From Salvator merianae (taxonomy: Eukaryota > Chordata > Lepidosauria > Squamata > Teiidae), in the NCBI GenBank assembly GCA_003586115.2, contig QVOM02000103.1, forward strand, positions 10,249,946-10,313,945: a stretch of DNA of 64,000 nucleotides. The letters are read 5' to 3'. The translations under genes and the position numbers were made by a program. Numbering within the stretch: position 1 is the first letter of the stretch; the number at the start of each line of letters is the position of its first letter. Below the pieces are notes generated by a model. That model was not told the DNA's origin. It worked only from the letters and a program-made list of their open reading frames with translations, and did not search any database. Shown here in pieces: positions 11,223 through 20,944 of the stretch.

Positions 11223-11262
11223 ATTTTCTTTGGTGGGTCAGTGAAGGGGACTTCATAAACAG

Positions 11263-12535
11263 GGAGGGTTCCATAAACTATTAGTTTGGTGATGTGTATT
11301 GCTATGAAATCATCCTCTCCCTGTAATTTCCCTGTATGTTTACATTTTTGCTTTGTGCTGGCTATACTTTTTCATCAACACAATCCACTATAAAGAGTAC
11401 CTGAGACTGGCTGAAAATATTGTGAAACAGAATTCATTGAGCCCTGCTTTTAAAATGCCTCAGATGAAATGTGTTCAGAATTGCAGGTTGTTCCCATATT
11501 GATTCACTTTGCTGGCGGTAAGTGCGATTCATATACATATTTATTCAAGGATTACGCAATGGATATATCTAGCCCTTAATTTAGCAAAAATTCACCTTGT
11601 CTTTTATGTGTGTGTCTCTGCTTTGCTCTGTGCAAGAAAATGTGTTCATATTATTGCTAACAGGTTATGATAGTTTTGAAGATATGCTGTTGCCACAGCT
11701 GTTGGAAGTTAAGAAAGTCTTTCCACTAGTTAATTACCATCAGAAAAACCGTCTCAACGGGAAAGGAAATATTTTAAGGTCAATGCATATACAGAAATTT
11801 AAATAGTTCTGGACAGCACATCTCTGCTACTATTTCCTTGAAGGTTATCTTTTTCTTCTTTCTGGTTCTGGATAGGAGCTCTGTCAATGCAGGTGAAGAG
11901 AACAGTTTTTGAGCAAGGAGAAGACAAGTCTCTTGTAGTATTTTGGAATCTGAACAAGAAACTTTTCCTGTTTCCATACTTACACATCATTGGCTTGGAG
12001 ATAAATAGGGTATGATTTAAATTCAATTTCTTTTGTCTCTTTATCAGAATTATACATTTGGTGTTGATCACATTGAGCACAATGGGATTCAGATGTAAGC
12101 AGATCTGATGCAGTGATAGAAATATAGCTGTATGACAGAGAAGGAGCAGTTCTCTCTGCCCTCCTCCACCCCTCAGCAGGTTAATGTATTTCTTGGTATT
12201 TCAATTATCTGTGAATGTTTAAAGATTCTACTTTATGTCATTTTATGGAGTGCATTTGTTCACTGTAGTTTGGCGCTTCTTTAGAATGAACTTGTGATTC
12301 TCAGTGGAAGACTATCTTAATGAAGATGCTGTGTTCATATTTTCGTTTATTTATTGGGTGTACAAATGCATGCAAAGCCACTGAAGCTGAGTTTGAGTGG
12401 ACTTACTGTATTCACCTGAACAGAGCAAACATTTGCACAGACCAGATGTTTAAAGAAAAAAGAAAAGAAATATGTGTGGAATTGAAGTTATATTTTGAGG
12501 TCTTGCCCATCCATTTCATACTGTCATCTTAGCTG
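11263..12535. other. No gene seen; AT-rich
   Basis: AT-rich DNA without recognisable domains. Short frames at 11597-11806 (+) and 11799-12080 (-) carry no known motif. Confidence 0.45.
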
Positions 12536-12536
12536 C

Positions 12537-12690
12537 AATATGAGTTGTCATGTAGGAGCCCCCAATTCTTTCATTTCTTTCTCAGTGTCCAGCTTTCACA
12601 GTCATGAATCACAACAAGCAAGACTACTGCTTTAATGATTCTGAACTTTTTCCTTATTCTTCACGGTCAGCTATAAGCTGGAGGAGGTCA
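12537..12690 (-). mobile_element. BovB/RTE LINE 3' fragment, probable
   Basis: The plus strand reads 'ttctttcatttctttctcagtgtccagctttcacagtcatgaatcac'. This is close to the reverse complement of the BovB block encoding the RT C-terminus (usually 'tttctcc.ggtccagctttcacatccatacatg'). Only about 150 bp are recognisable. Confidence 0.5.
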
Positions 12691-13424
12691 TAATGGGGCA
12701 CTGCTAGTATCTCCCCCCAAAAATTAGTATAATAACTAAGCCAGTGACCTCAATATGTGCAATAAATGCTGGAGAAGGAGTAATAATTGAATAATTTCTT
12801 AAAATGTCTTTGCCCTGTGGGAATGTTTTATTAAATTAAAAATTACTTTATTCACATGGCATCTGGCTTTACCTGCTGGACCCCTCTGGCTCTGGCTCCT
12901 TAACTCCTCTGACTCCACCTGTTTGAGCTCCTCAGGGTCCACCTCTTTGATTTCCTCACCTGTGCCCACCCAGCCCAGAAGCCCACTAGCTACCCTTGTT
13001 CTTCACCCTCTCTGCTTGGGGACCATTTATAAATGGTTCAGCCTCCCTAAATAAGATGCCCTGTTTAAAATCACTTGGCCTGACTAACTGATCTTTCTTG
13101 TGAACATCAAGCAGGCTCTGTTCTGCCTCTGCACTGAAGGCAGCCCACTCAGAGCAAGTCCAGCACAGCCTAAAATGGAAACCGGTGGCAATTTCAAATT
13201 TAGGCTACTCCTTTTTGGTGCAACTGAGGCATAACTGGTTTTTAAACCATCCTTATTGTTTTGCAATATACTAATTTTACATTGCACTCTAGAGCAATAA
13301 ACCAAAAAGTAATCTGCATGTATTTTAAAAGAAATCAGCGAACAAAATCAGACATGGTCTTCCAATTCTGTACAGCATAATGCATGGAGAGAAAGTGAGA
13401 ATCAGGTACAGCATGTTGCTTAAG
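12691..13424. other. No gene seen
   Basis: Contains a pyrimidine-rich, imperfectly repetitive stretch at about 12890-12990 (alternating 'ctctgactcc', 'cctctggctc', 'cctctttgat'). Nothing else is recognisable. Confidence 0.4.
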
Positions 13425-13685
13425 GCCAGGTCTCCACTTACCTAAGGAGCTGGGGGAGCCTCCGTGACTGCCACTCTGAAAGATGCTTCTGCGTCTCTGT
13501 TTCAGAGTGCAGAAGGGCAATTTTGAGCAGCTGCCTGAGGCGCAGAAAATCAGTCCAGCACAACAGGCCCCTTAGATGATGATTGCACCTATGAATGGGG
13601 CAGCAGGCTCCCTGTGAGGCCCCTCTGGCCACCACATGTGGAGATGTTTCATGAGGGTGCCCCCAGAAGTAAGTGGAGACATGGA
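13425..13685. mobile_element. Short TIR element (unclassified)
   Basis: The left end CCAGGTCTCCACTTACCT (13425 on) and the right end AGTAAGTGGAGACATGG (ending near 13685) form an inverted repeat of about 16 bp. The 260-bp interior is GC-richer than its flanks and has no coding capacity. I could not fix the target-site duplication. The size and structure fit a MITE. Confidence 0.6.
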
Positions 13686-13689
13686 AGGG

Positions 13690-14060
13690 CTGCCTGGTTA
13701 GTAGCATGGTTGAGGGCCTGGTTCCATCTGCCTGCGATCAGTTAACTTTGCATACAACTCCTGTAATTGATTTGGGTGGTCAGAACTAATTTTTTTATTG
13801 CGTTGCTGCTGTGTCTTATTCTTTCCACAGTCCTGACTTGTAAGCCAGAAGATTGTTTCCATCTGCCTGCTTACAATATTTCACGCATTCACTGGACATA
13901 TCTAAGGTTTACACGTTGATAGACTATTTGTATTCTAGTTGTTATTCTTGCCTTCAGCTTGAGGGTTTTACAAAAGCAAGCCATCTATTACAGACACACA
14001 GAAGGTATAAAATTAATTTTTAAAAATGTGAACCGTCAAGCAAAATTCTGCAGTAATTTC
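13690..14060. other. No gene seen
   Basis: Mixed, mostly AT-rich DNA between the TIR element and the L2 copy. Confidence 0.4.
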
Positions 14061-14960
14061 TTTTATTTCATTTTTATTTAAGAATTTATATCTCGCTCTT
14101 CACCTGAAGGTTCCAGGGTGGTTCACAACAATAGGAAGATAAATTATATAGAATAACCTAAGAAAAGAATTAAAATGTAATCCCGCCCTGGCAGGACAAC
14201 ACTCAGAGGAAGCAAAACACCAAAATCAAGACATATGTTTTAACAAGGTACTGAAAACCATATAATGTAGGTCCCTGGTGAACCTCCAGGGGAGGCTGGT
14301 CCAAAGTCTGGGGGCAAAGTCAGAAAAGGGTCTCTTGTGTATCACAATCCCTTGCACCTCTGAAAGAGCTGGAACTACAAGAAGGTCCTCTCCTTTTGAT
14401 CTCAGTACACAGGCAGGTTTATATGGGAGAAGGCTTTCCTTCAGACAACCTGGACCCAAACCATTTAAGGCTTTATATGTTAACATTCAAAACGTTGGAC
14501 TGGATAGCACAAAGACAGCCAGTGTAGATCTTTCAAGACTGGCGTGATGTCTGTCCAGTCACTAGCTCCAGCTTCTGGACTGCTTCCAAGGGTAGCCCCA
14601 TGTGGAGTGCATTATAATAGTCTAATCTGGAGGTTACCAGAGCGTGGATCACATGGCCAAGTTATCCCTATTCAGGAAAGGTGGAAGTTGATGAACCAGT
14701 CAGAGAGGGAGACAGAGACTCCTGGCTACTGCTGCCACATGGGTCTCACATGACAGCAGTGAATCTAGAAGTGCCTCCAGATCACACATCTGTTCTTCCT
14801 GGGGCAAAACAACCCCAGCCAAAATTGAGTGCTCCTTAATCTCCTGGACTTGGGATCTCCTGACACACAGTACCTCTATCATGTCTGGATTCAGTTTCAG
14901 TTTATTGGTTCACATCCAGCCCATTATGGCCTCCAGGCCTGGGGGAGAGATGCATTTTAA
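14061..14960 (-). mobile_element. L2-like LINE, ORF2 C-terminus and 3' UTR
   Basis: On the minus strand, 14226-14486 is an open piece containing LTYKALNGLGPGCLKE and FSDFAPRLWTSLPWRF. This is the L2 C-terminal pattern 'LHKALHGLAP.YL.D' ... 'F...APRLWNSLP'. Towards lower coordinates the 3' UTR ends at 14061-14100. Towards higher coordinates, 'gtctggattcagtttcagtttattggttcacatccagcccatta' is the usual L2 block upstream. Stops and frameshifts interrupt it. It is one of the best preserved L2 copies here, at about 0.9 kb. Confidence 0.75.
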
Positions 14961-15304
14961 TCTGATGTTTAATCTCATCCAGGGAAAAAAATATAGTTAT
15001 TTTGGGAGAACATTTCACATCTGGAGTGCTGCAGCAGAGAAGGATCTGGCCCAAGATCTTCCTCAGGTGCAGCTCTTAAAAGCATAGGTCAGCAAGGAAG
15101 AGGAAAGGGAGCTCTTCAAACACAAAACCTTAGTTAGAATATTTTAAGTCAGTATTCTTCCACCAGACCTTTTATCAAACAGACAGTCTATGAAGTCTTT
15201 AATAACAGGCTACCCACCATATTCTGCACAACCAGAGGTGTTAGGGACTTTCTGAACTTACCTCTCACAGTCTGGAATTGAGGGCAGGATTAGAGTGATC
15301 CATC

Positions 15305-15730
15305 CTAAGGCTGAAACAGATTGCTTTGGGCTGGAACAATGTCATCTGCACAGCAATGGCATGCTCTAGCCTCAGCCCCGATGCAGGGCCGAAAGCTCCT
15401 GCGAGCTCCAATGTCCAGGAATGAAGGTTCCTGACCTTGAAGCCCCTGGGGGACCCATTTCAGTGATGCAATAAGGTGTGCCACTGAAATGGGTCCCCCT
15501 GTAAACATGGAGATGTGCATGTTTTGCACAATTCCATGTTCTGGATTAGGTCCTGCTAGTACGATGGTAGACCTCAATATTTAGGTCTACCAGTGATCCA
15601 GATCAAAGGCTTCTTGATCTGGATCACTCTCCATCCTGTGTGGGACCTCCCATATTCCATACTAGCATGCAGAAAGGAGGCCCTTAGTGCACTTGCTTGT
15701 AAAGAACACCAGCAAGTACAGAAAGGCCCT
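15305..15730. mobile_element. Family-E hairpin-bearing element
   Basis: It shares 'ccatgttctggattagg.cctg.tagtacg.tggtagacct' with the copy at 40545-41010, and a stem-loop with the copy at 20336-20765. The stem is a perfect 18-bp inverted repeat, 15448-15465 with 15482-15499, around a 16-nt loop. The interior is GC-richer than the flanks. The ends are not resolved and no transposase is present. Confidence 0.55.
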
Positions 15731-16454
15731 TAGATGTAGGCTTCAAGGAAGCACTGCACAGAATATAATGCAATTTTTAAACTTTTTTATTTTTGCTTCT
15801 TTTGCAACATTGTTGCAACTTGCCATAAAGAGAAATATATAAATGTTATAAAATGATTGAGAAATTGCTGGGCAATGTACAGTAATAGGGCAAATATTCA
15901 GTAGGGAGAAGTTGAAAGTCCATAATATGAATGAGCAAATAGTATAAACAGGATCTATTGCTTAGTTAAGCACTAGATGGCAGCACAATCCCATGGGAAA
16001 CACTAAAGTCCTTCTGACACTAAATCTTTTAATCCTAGGATTCAAACTTGGTTGTGAAGAAGAGGGAGGTAAGAAAGATTCTACTACTAGTAGTAGTTTA
16101 AGAAAGCTGGCATGACAAAGCTAAGTGGAGACTATGGTTATTGCTTTTTTTTTTTTTTAAGTGATTCTCTTTACTGCAGAATCCCCTACATGAGAAAGCC
16201 AGCACAGGAAGCAGTGAAAATATAATAAATAACAAAAACTCTGTGCTTGTTTATTATTATTATTTTATGCATTTTTATCTCTATACTTACTCTCTTATTT
16301 AGGACTCTTTATTTGGAATGAAAGCTATACAACGTGGCAATTTCTATGCAAAAAGCCACCCCTTTTCATAAAATCTTTTTTGCACTGTTAATTTCTACTT
16401 TCCTTTTTCAAGGAGGGCAGGCCTGCATCAAATAATACAGAAGGGACTTTGGCG
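15731..16454. other. No gene seen; T-run and AT-rich DNA
   Basis: Contains a poly-T run at about 16146-16159 and ATT repeats near 16250. No other element is recognised. Confidence 0.45.
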
Positions 16455-16974
16455 ACATAAAAATGTAAGAAGTGCTCTGCTGGATCAGGGCATTGGTTCA
16501 TCAAGACCGCTTCTCACAGTGGCAACCAGTTACAGGGTGATTCCGCACTGGCCATACTGGACCAGCAAGGGTACCAGGAGGAGGAGGAGTCTGCCTTCTA
16601 CGCACTGCTGTGGTCTCCAGGAGGCCCCTCCCAGAAGCAGGTGGCAGGGAGGCTCCTAGTATGCTTGCTGGTCCAGTATCCCTGCCAGTGTGGAAACACC
16701 CATATAGGAAGACCACAAGCAGGGTATAAGTGCAAGACGTAGCCCTTGTCACAGTTTCACAGCAGCTGGCCTTTAGAGGCAGACTGTCTTCCATGTCAGA
16801 GGAAGTCACACAACCAGCAGGGCTAGTAGCCGTTGATAGTCCTGTCCATCACGAAGAGGTTCAAATTCTTTTTGAAGTTTTCCAAGCTGGAAATGAATAC
16901 CAAAGTTGAACTAGACACTGTGTGGGAAAAAAATCTTTTCTTTTGTCTTCTGACTCTTCCAAAACTGTGATTAA
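16455..16974 (-). mobile_element. CR1 LINE 3' region, split by a palindromic element
   Basis: The plus strand opens with 'taagaagtgctctgctggatcaggg' and 'cttctcacagtggcaaccag', then resumes at 16700 with 'ccatataggaagaccacaagcaggg', 'gtagccgttgatagtcctgtcc' and 'aagttttccaagctgg'. This is the reverse complement of the squamate CR1 tail and the end of ORF2. The interruption at 16537-16699 is a separate element. The 3' end of the LINE is at the low-coordinate side. Confidence 0.75.
16537..16699. mobile_element. Palindromic MITE inside CR1 (163 bp)
   Basis: The left arm GTGATTCCGCACTGGCCATA (continuing to 'ctggaccagcaag') is the near-exact inverse complement of the right arm ending GCCAGTGTGGAAACAC. 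The inverted repeats are about 35 bp long. CR1 sequence abuts both sides, so the insertion came after the CR1. No coding capacity. Confidence 0.75.
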
Positions 16975-16977
16975 TTG

Positions 16978-17985
16978 GGTCACTGCTATGGTGCCATGAA
17001 AAAGTATCTGCCCCTTCCCTTCCCGATTTCTTCTGTTTTTGCATATTTGTCACACTTATTGCAGACCTTCAAACAAAATCTGATATATGGCAAAGACAAC
17101 CTGGGTAAACATAAAATACAGAAATCGGTCTTTCACATTGCTGTGGAGTTTGGGACCACTCTTCTTTGCAAAATTGCTTTAATTCAGCCACATGGAAGGG
17201 CTCTTGAGCACCGACTGCCCATTTAAGGTCCTGCCACAGCATCTCAATGGCGTTCCAGTCAGGACATTGACTAGGCCACTCCCAATCCTTGATTTTGTTT
17301 CTTTTGAACCATTCAAAGGTGGGCTTGGTCTTGCGTTTCAGGTTGTTCTCTCGCTACGCAACCCAATTGCTCTTGAGCTTCAGATCATCAACTGATGACA
17401 AGACCTTCTTCAGCATTTTCTGGTAGAGAGCTGAATTCATGGTTCTGCCAATTATGACAAGTTGCTCAGATCCTGAAGCAGCAAAGCATGCCCGCACCAC
17501 CACATTGTTTGACTGTTGGTATGGTGTTCTCATTGTAGAATGCTGTGTTAGGTTAATTCCAGTGCAACAGGACCCATGTCTTCCAAAACGTTCCACCTTC
17601 ACCTCATCCATCCAGAGAAAAGTATCCCAAAAGGCTTGGGGGTCACCCACGTGTTTTTTGGTAAATGTGAGACAAGTCTTTATGTTCCTTTTGGGTAGCA
17701 GTGTGGTGTTTTTTGCCCAATGTCTTTCTAATGGGAGAATCATGAACATTGATTTTTACTGAGGTGAACAAGGCTTGCAATTTTTTAGATGTTCATCTGG
17801 ATTCTTTTATGACTTTCTGGATGAGTCATTGATGTGCTCTTTGAAAAAATTTGGTAGGCTGGTCACTTCTGGCAAGAATGACCACTGTTCCAATTTTTCT
17901 CCATTTGAACATAATGACTCTCACTGTGATTCGCTGGAGTTTCAGAGCCTTAGAAACACCTTTGCAATCCTTTTTCTTATTGTGG
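16978..17985 (-). mobile_element. Tc1-like transposon remnant with transposase piece
   Basis: The minus strand of 17354-17749 encodes a Tc1/mariner transposase fragment including WDTFLWMDEVKVERFGRHG, VVVRACFAASGSEQLVII and TMNSALYQKMLKKVL. In active Tc1 elements this is the segment around the second catalytic Asp and 'W..FS..G.G.LV.I.GT.N...Y..IL'. Downstream (17200-17350) lies the 'W P .QSPDLNPIE.LW'-like region in degenerate form. The stretch near 16990-17110 ('atgaaaaagtatctgcccc...') is the usual subterminal part of this vertebrate Tc1 family. Frameshifts and lost catalytic positions make it inactive. Confidence 0.8.
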
Positions 17986-17989
17986 TGTA

Positions 17990-18640
17990 GTGTGCAGCTT
18001 GTTGAAGCCTTTTAGCCTCCTCCACATTGCTGTTGCAAACAAGGCAAATGCAATCCTGGGATGTATTAAAAGGAACATCGATTATAAATCATGAGAAAAT
18101 TTATCCCATTTTACAGTGGTCAGGACTCATTTGGAGTATTATATTCAATTCTGGGGACTTTAATTTAAAAAAGACATTGAAAAGTGGAGCAAGTTCAGAG
18201 GAAAATGACCATGATGGTAAAAGGGCTGAAAACCAAGTCCTATGAAGAATGGTTAAAAGACCTCGATATGTTTAGCCTGCAGAAGAAAAGACCTGAAGGG
18301 AGATATGATAGCGGTCTTCAGATATCCGAAGAGCTGCCACACTGTAGAGGGACTGGACTTATTCTCAATTGCCCCAGATAAGGGGACTAGAAGTAATGGG
18401 ATGAATCTTCAAAGAAAGAGATGTACGTTAAGACATCAGAAAAACCTCCTGATAATAAGAGCTGTCAATCAGTGGAACAGGTTACCTCATGAAGTGCTAA
18501 ATTCCCCTTCACTGGAGATCTTCAAGCAGAAACCGGATAGTCATCTCTCCAGGATGGTCTAGTGATTTCAACATTGGGCAGGGGATTGCACCTGGTGACC
18601 TTGGAGTTCCCTTCCAACTCTATGATTCTATAGTTCTATG
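17990..18640 (+). mobile_element. CR1 LINE 3' end, well preserved
   Basis: ORF2 C-terminal codons are readable in pieces: EEWLKDLDMFSLQKKRPEGR (18240-18300) and 'LLIIRAVNQWNRLPHEVLNS' (18445-18505), CR1 blocks of the 'L..LEKRR..GD' and 'AVN.WN.LP' type. The copy ends with 'ggagttcccttccaactctatgattctatagttctatg', the CR1 3' terminus with its short 8-bp direct repeats. It directly follows the Tc1-like remnant. It is 5'-truncated and frameshifted. Confidence 0.85.
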
Positions 18641-20335
18641 AAATGTTCTATTTAAGTGAATTCAGTAGGGCTGGCAGTAATGAAGCCTGGCTGTGTCTAG
18701 TGTGATTGAACTTAATTATCAATTAAATGTGGTTTATTGGTTGACAGAGTAACTAAGGGAGCAATCAGTTTTTCACATGGGTGATATAGGTGTTAGATAA
18801 CTTTTTTCCTTCACTAAATGAAATTATCATTTGAAATCTATACTTTGTGTTTACTCAGGTTGTCTTTATCTCATACTAAATTTTCCTTGAAGAACTGAAA
18901 CAATTAAATGTAACAAATATGCAAAAATAGAAGAAATCAAGAAGGGGGAAAATATTCTTCATGGCACTTTAATTCTGGTGTTTTGGGAAGGTGAAAATTT
19001 TTTTAATCTAATCATTCCACACTGAGCAAATTTTGTAACAATTCTGGTGTTCCCTCTTTCTCATCAATTTTAAAAAAACAATCTCCCTATTTATAGATAC
19101 AACACAGATTTTTGTAATTCTGTATAGTAAAATTAAAACACTACACACACATCAACAAAGTAAAGCAAATAACTAAACATTCCGCAATGAGTCTTCAGAC
19201 AAGTCCGACAAAATATGCAATTATCAATATCCCAAAATGGAGGACTAATATGTGGGTTATCCAGTCTGATGAGTGTAATGGACCATGGAACATAAATACC
19301 TATATAATCCAACTTTCTATAGGATGTAATACTGAATTGTTCTCCAAAGTCATGAAAATCACTGTCAAAAGTAGTTATTTTGTTATTTTTTCCAATTATA
19401 AAATATTTTTCTGATCTGTAAGGAAAATTATACAGAGCCCAGTTTTGGAGATAATAATATCAAATGTCCATATGGTGTGTTCAAAAATTAAACAATACCA
19501 AAGGCATTTTGTCTCCTAAGTTTGGTTCAGTAGCTTTCTGAATTCTCTCTTTCTCATAGTAGACTCTGATGTATCTGAGAACTATATAACATAATGTACC
19601 TAAAAGAAAGGGAGAGTATCTTCAAAATAGAATGCTCAGAGTAAAAGAAATTACAGAGCAATATATGTGAAGCAACAGCTACAGAAACCAAAGACTCACC
19701 GATCAACATTCTTACTTCCTGTGAGTCCAAAGGCTATGAAGCGAACTATCTGATATCCTTTCTATGTTATATTTAAAACAATGTAAATGAACCTTTACAA
19801 AAGGTGTATCTTGTGTAAACTTGATGTAACAATCATAGTGGGATACTGAGTTGCTAACAGATCAAGCAACACAATCTGCAATTAAAAGTACAACAAATTT
19901 ATAAAGAGACATTCTAGTTGATATGTTCATTCAGACCATGTGGAGCCATTCACTGTGCTTCGTTACTCAGTAGTAGCCTTTCTATGTTCTTCTGTTTATG
20001 TCGGACCTTTTCTACACACCAGTACATAAATTGAGACCCAGAATGTTGAAGTTCAATATAATGATCAGAAGGGCTTCCAATTGTCTTATATTTAATGCAA
20101 CATCTATGTTCTATAATATATTAAAAAACGTAATTGTTCTCCTTAACAAAGAGGAGGAGTCTTGTATGCTCATTAAGTAATGATGACTATTTGTAGAACT
20201 CTTTATTCCTTGGGTTTAAAGATAATTTCCTTTTGCTAAGAGCATGAAGAATCTTGTATTCTAATGAAATTAAGTTGTACCAATTTTGGGATCATTTCAT
20301 CTTCAGTTGCTGGACTTCTTTAAAGACCAAGGGCT
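18641..20335. other. No gene seen; strongly AT-rich
   Basis: About 1.7 kb of AT-rich DNA with closely spaced stops. A small piece at about 18975-19010 ('ttctggtgttttgggaaggtgaaaatt') matches the CR1 fragment at 63490 and may be a CR1 relic in minus orientation. Nothing else is recognised. Confidence 0.45.
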
Positions 20336-20765
20336 ATTTCACATGTATCAGTATCCTAGACCTCTTCTGAGCCTCTCTTTTTTGCATTTGGAGTAGAGTA
20401 GAGAGGTCCTGTCCCCTGCTAGACCACCCTATCCGCATTGAATGGAGTGTAAACCAAACTAGGTAGCCCAAAATGACAACCTAGTCCAGTATAGGGCTAG
20501 ACCTTTTAAAAAGTCCTACTATGGACTACTTATGAGTAAACTGGCCCAGGGTGGCATGTGGAAGGGTGTGCACCTCTGTGGACTGGTATAGCAGGGTGAC
20601 CCATTTCAGCAGTGGACAAAATTGCACCACTGAAATGGATCCCCTAGGCCAGGAGATCACAGAGGCTGGATCCAAATGATCTTCAGGTCGGCATGGTCAC
20701 TGTCCCAGAACAGCCACCCAAATGTGAACAATTTGTTCTGGATCAGTAGGAGTGGCCCATGCGTT
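20336..20765. mobile_element. Family-E element, diverged copy
   Basis: It contains the same stem-loop as the copy at 15448-15499: 'tgacccatttcag' near 20597 pairs with 'ccactgaaatggatcccc' near 20627. Composition is similar and GC-richer than the flanks. The ends are not resolved. Confidence 0.45.
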
Positions 20766-20944
20766 GTAACTGGGCCAGGAAAGGAAAATACAAAAAAGCC
20801 CCAAGTCTTTACAGACTTGCATATTGGAGTTTTTAAAAGGTGAATTAAAGTAAGATTTCAGTTTGAAACCAAGAACCTTCATCTTATCCAAGTTTATTGG
20901 ATAGTGGACAGTTAGTAAACTTGCCTAGAAAGTTATTAAACATA

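Larger units (their letters stand above)
10480..11262 (+). repeat. Tandem repeat of ~145 bp, broken by two insertions
   Basis: A unit beginning GCTGCTTTCTTCAGTGGG (about 10485) recurs as GCTGCTTTCTTTGGTGGG (about 10630), and a third start (TTTTCTTTGGTGGGTCAGTG) lies near 11222. Inside each unit 'ccccttgca.cc....tcaaggaaag' and 'ctggctgagctc' recur. The first two starts are about 145 bp apart. The second and third are about 592 bp apart, which returns to about 145 bp once the hAT-like element (10665-10860 plus its duplicated 8 bp) and the L2 tail (10971-11222) are subtracted. The array therefore predates both insertions. Confidence 0.6.
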
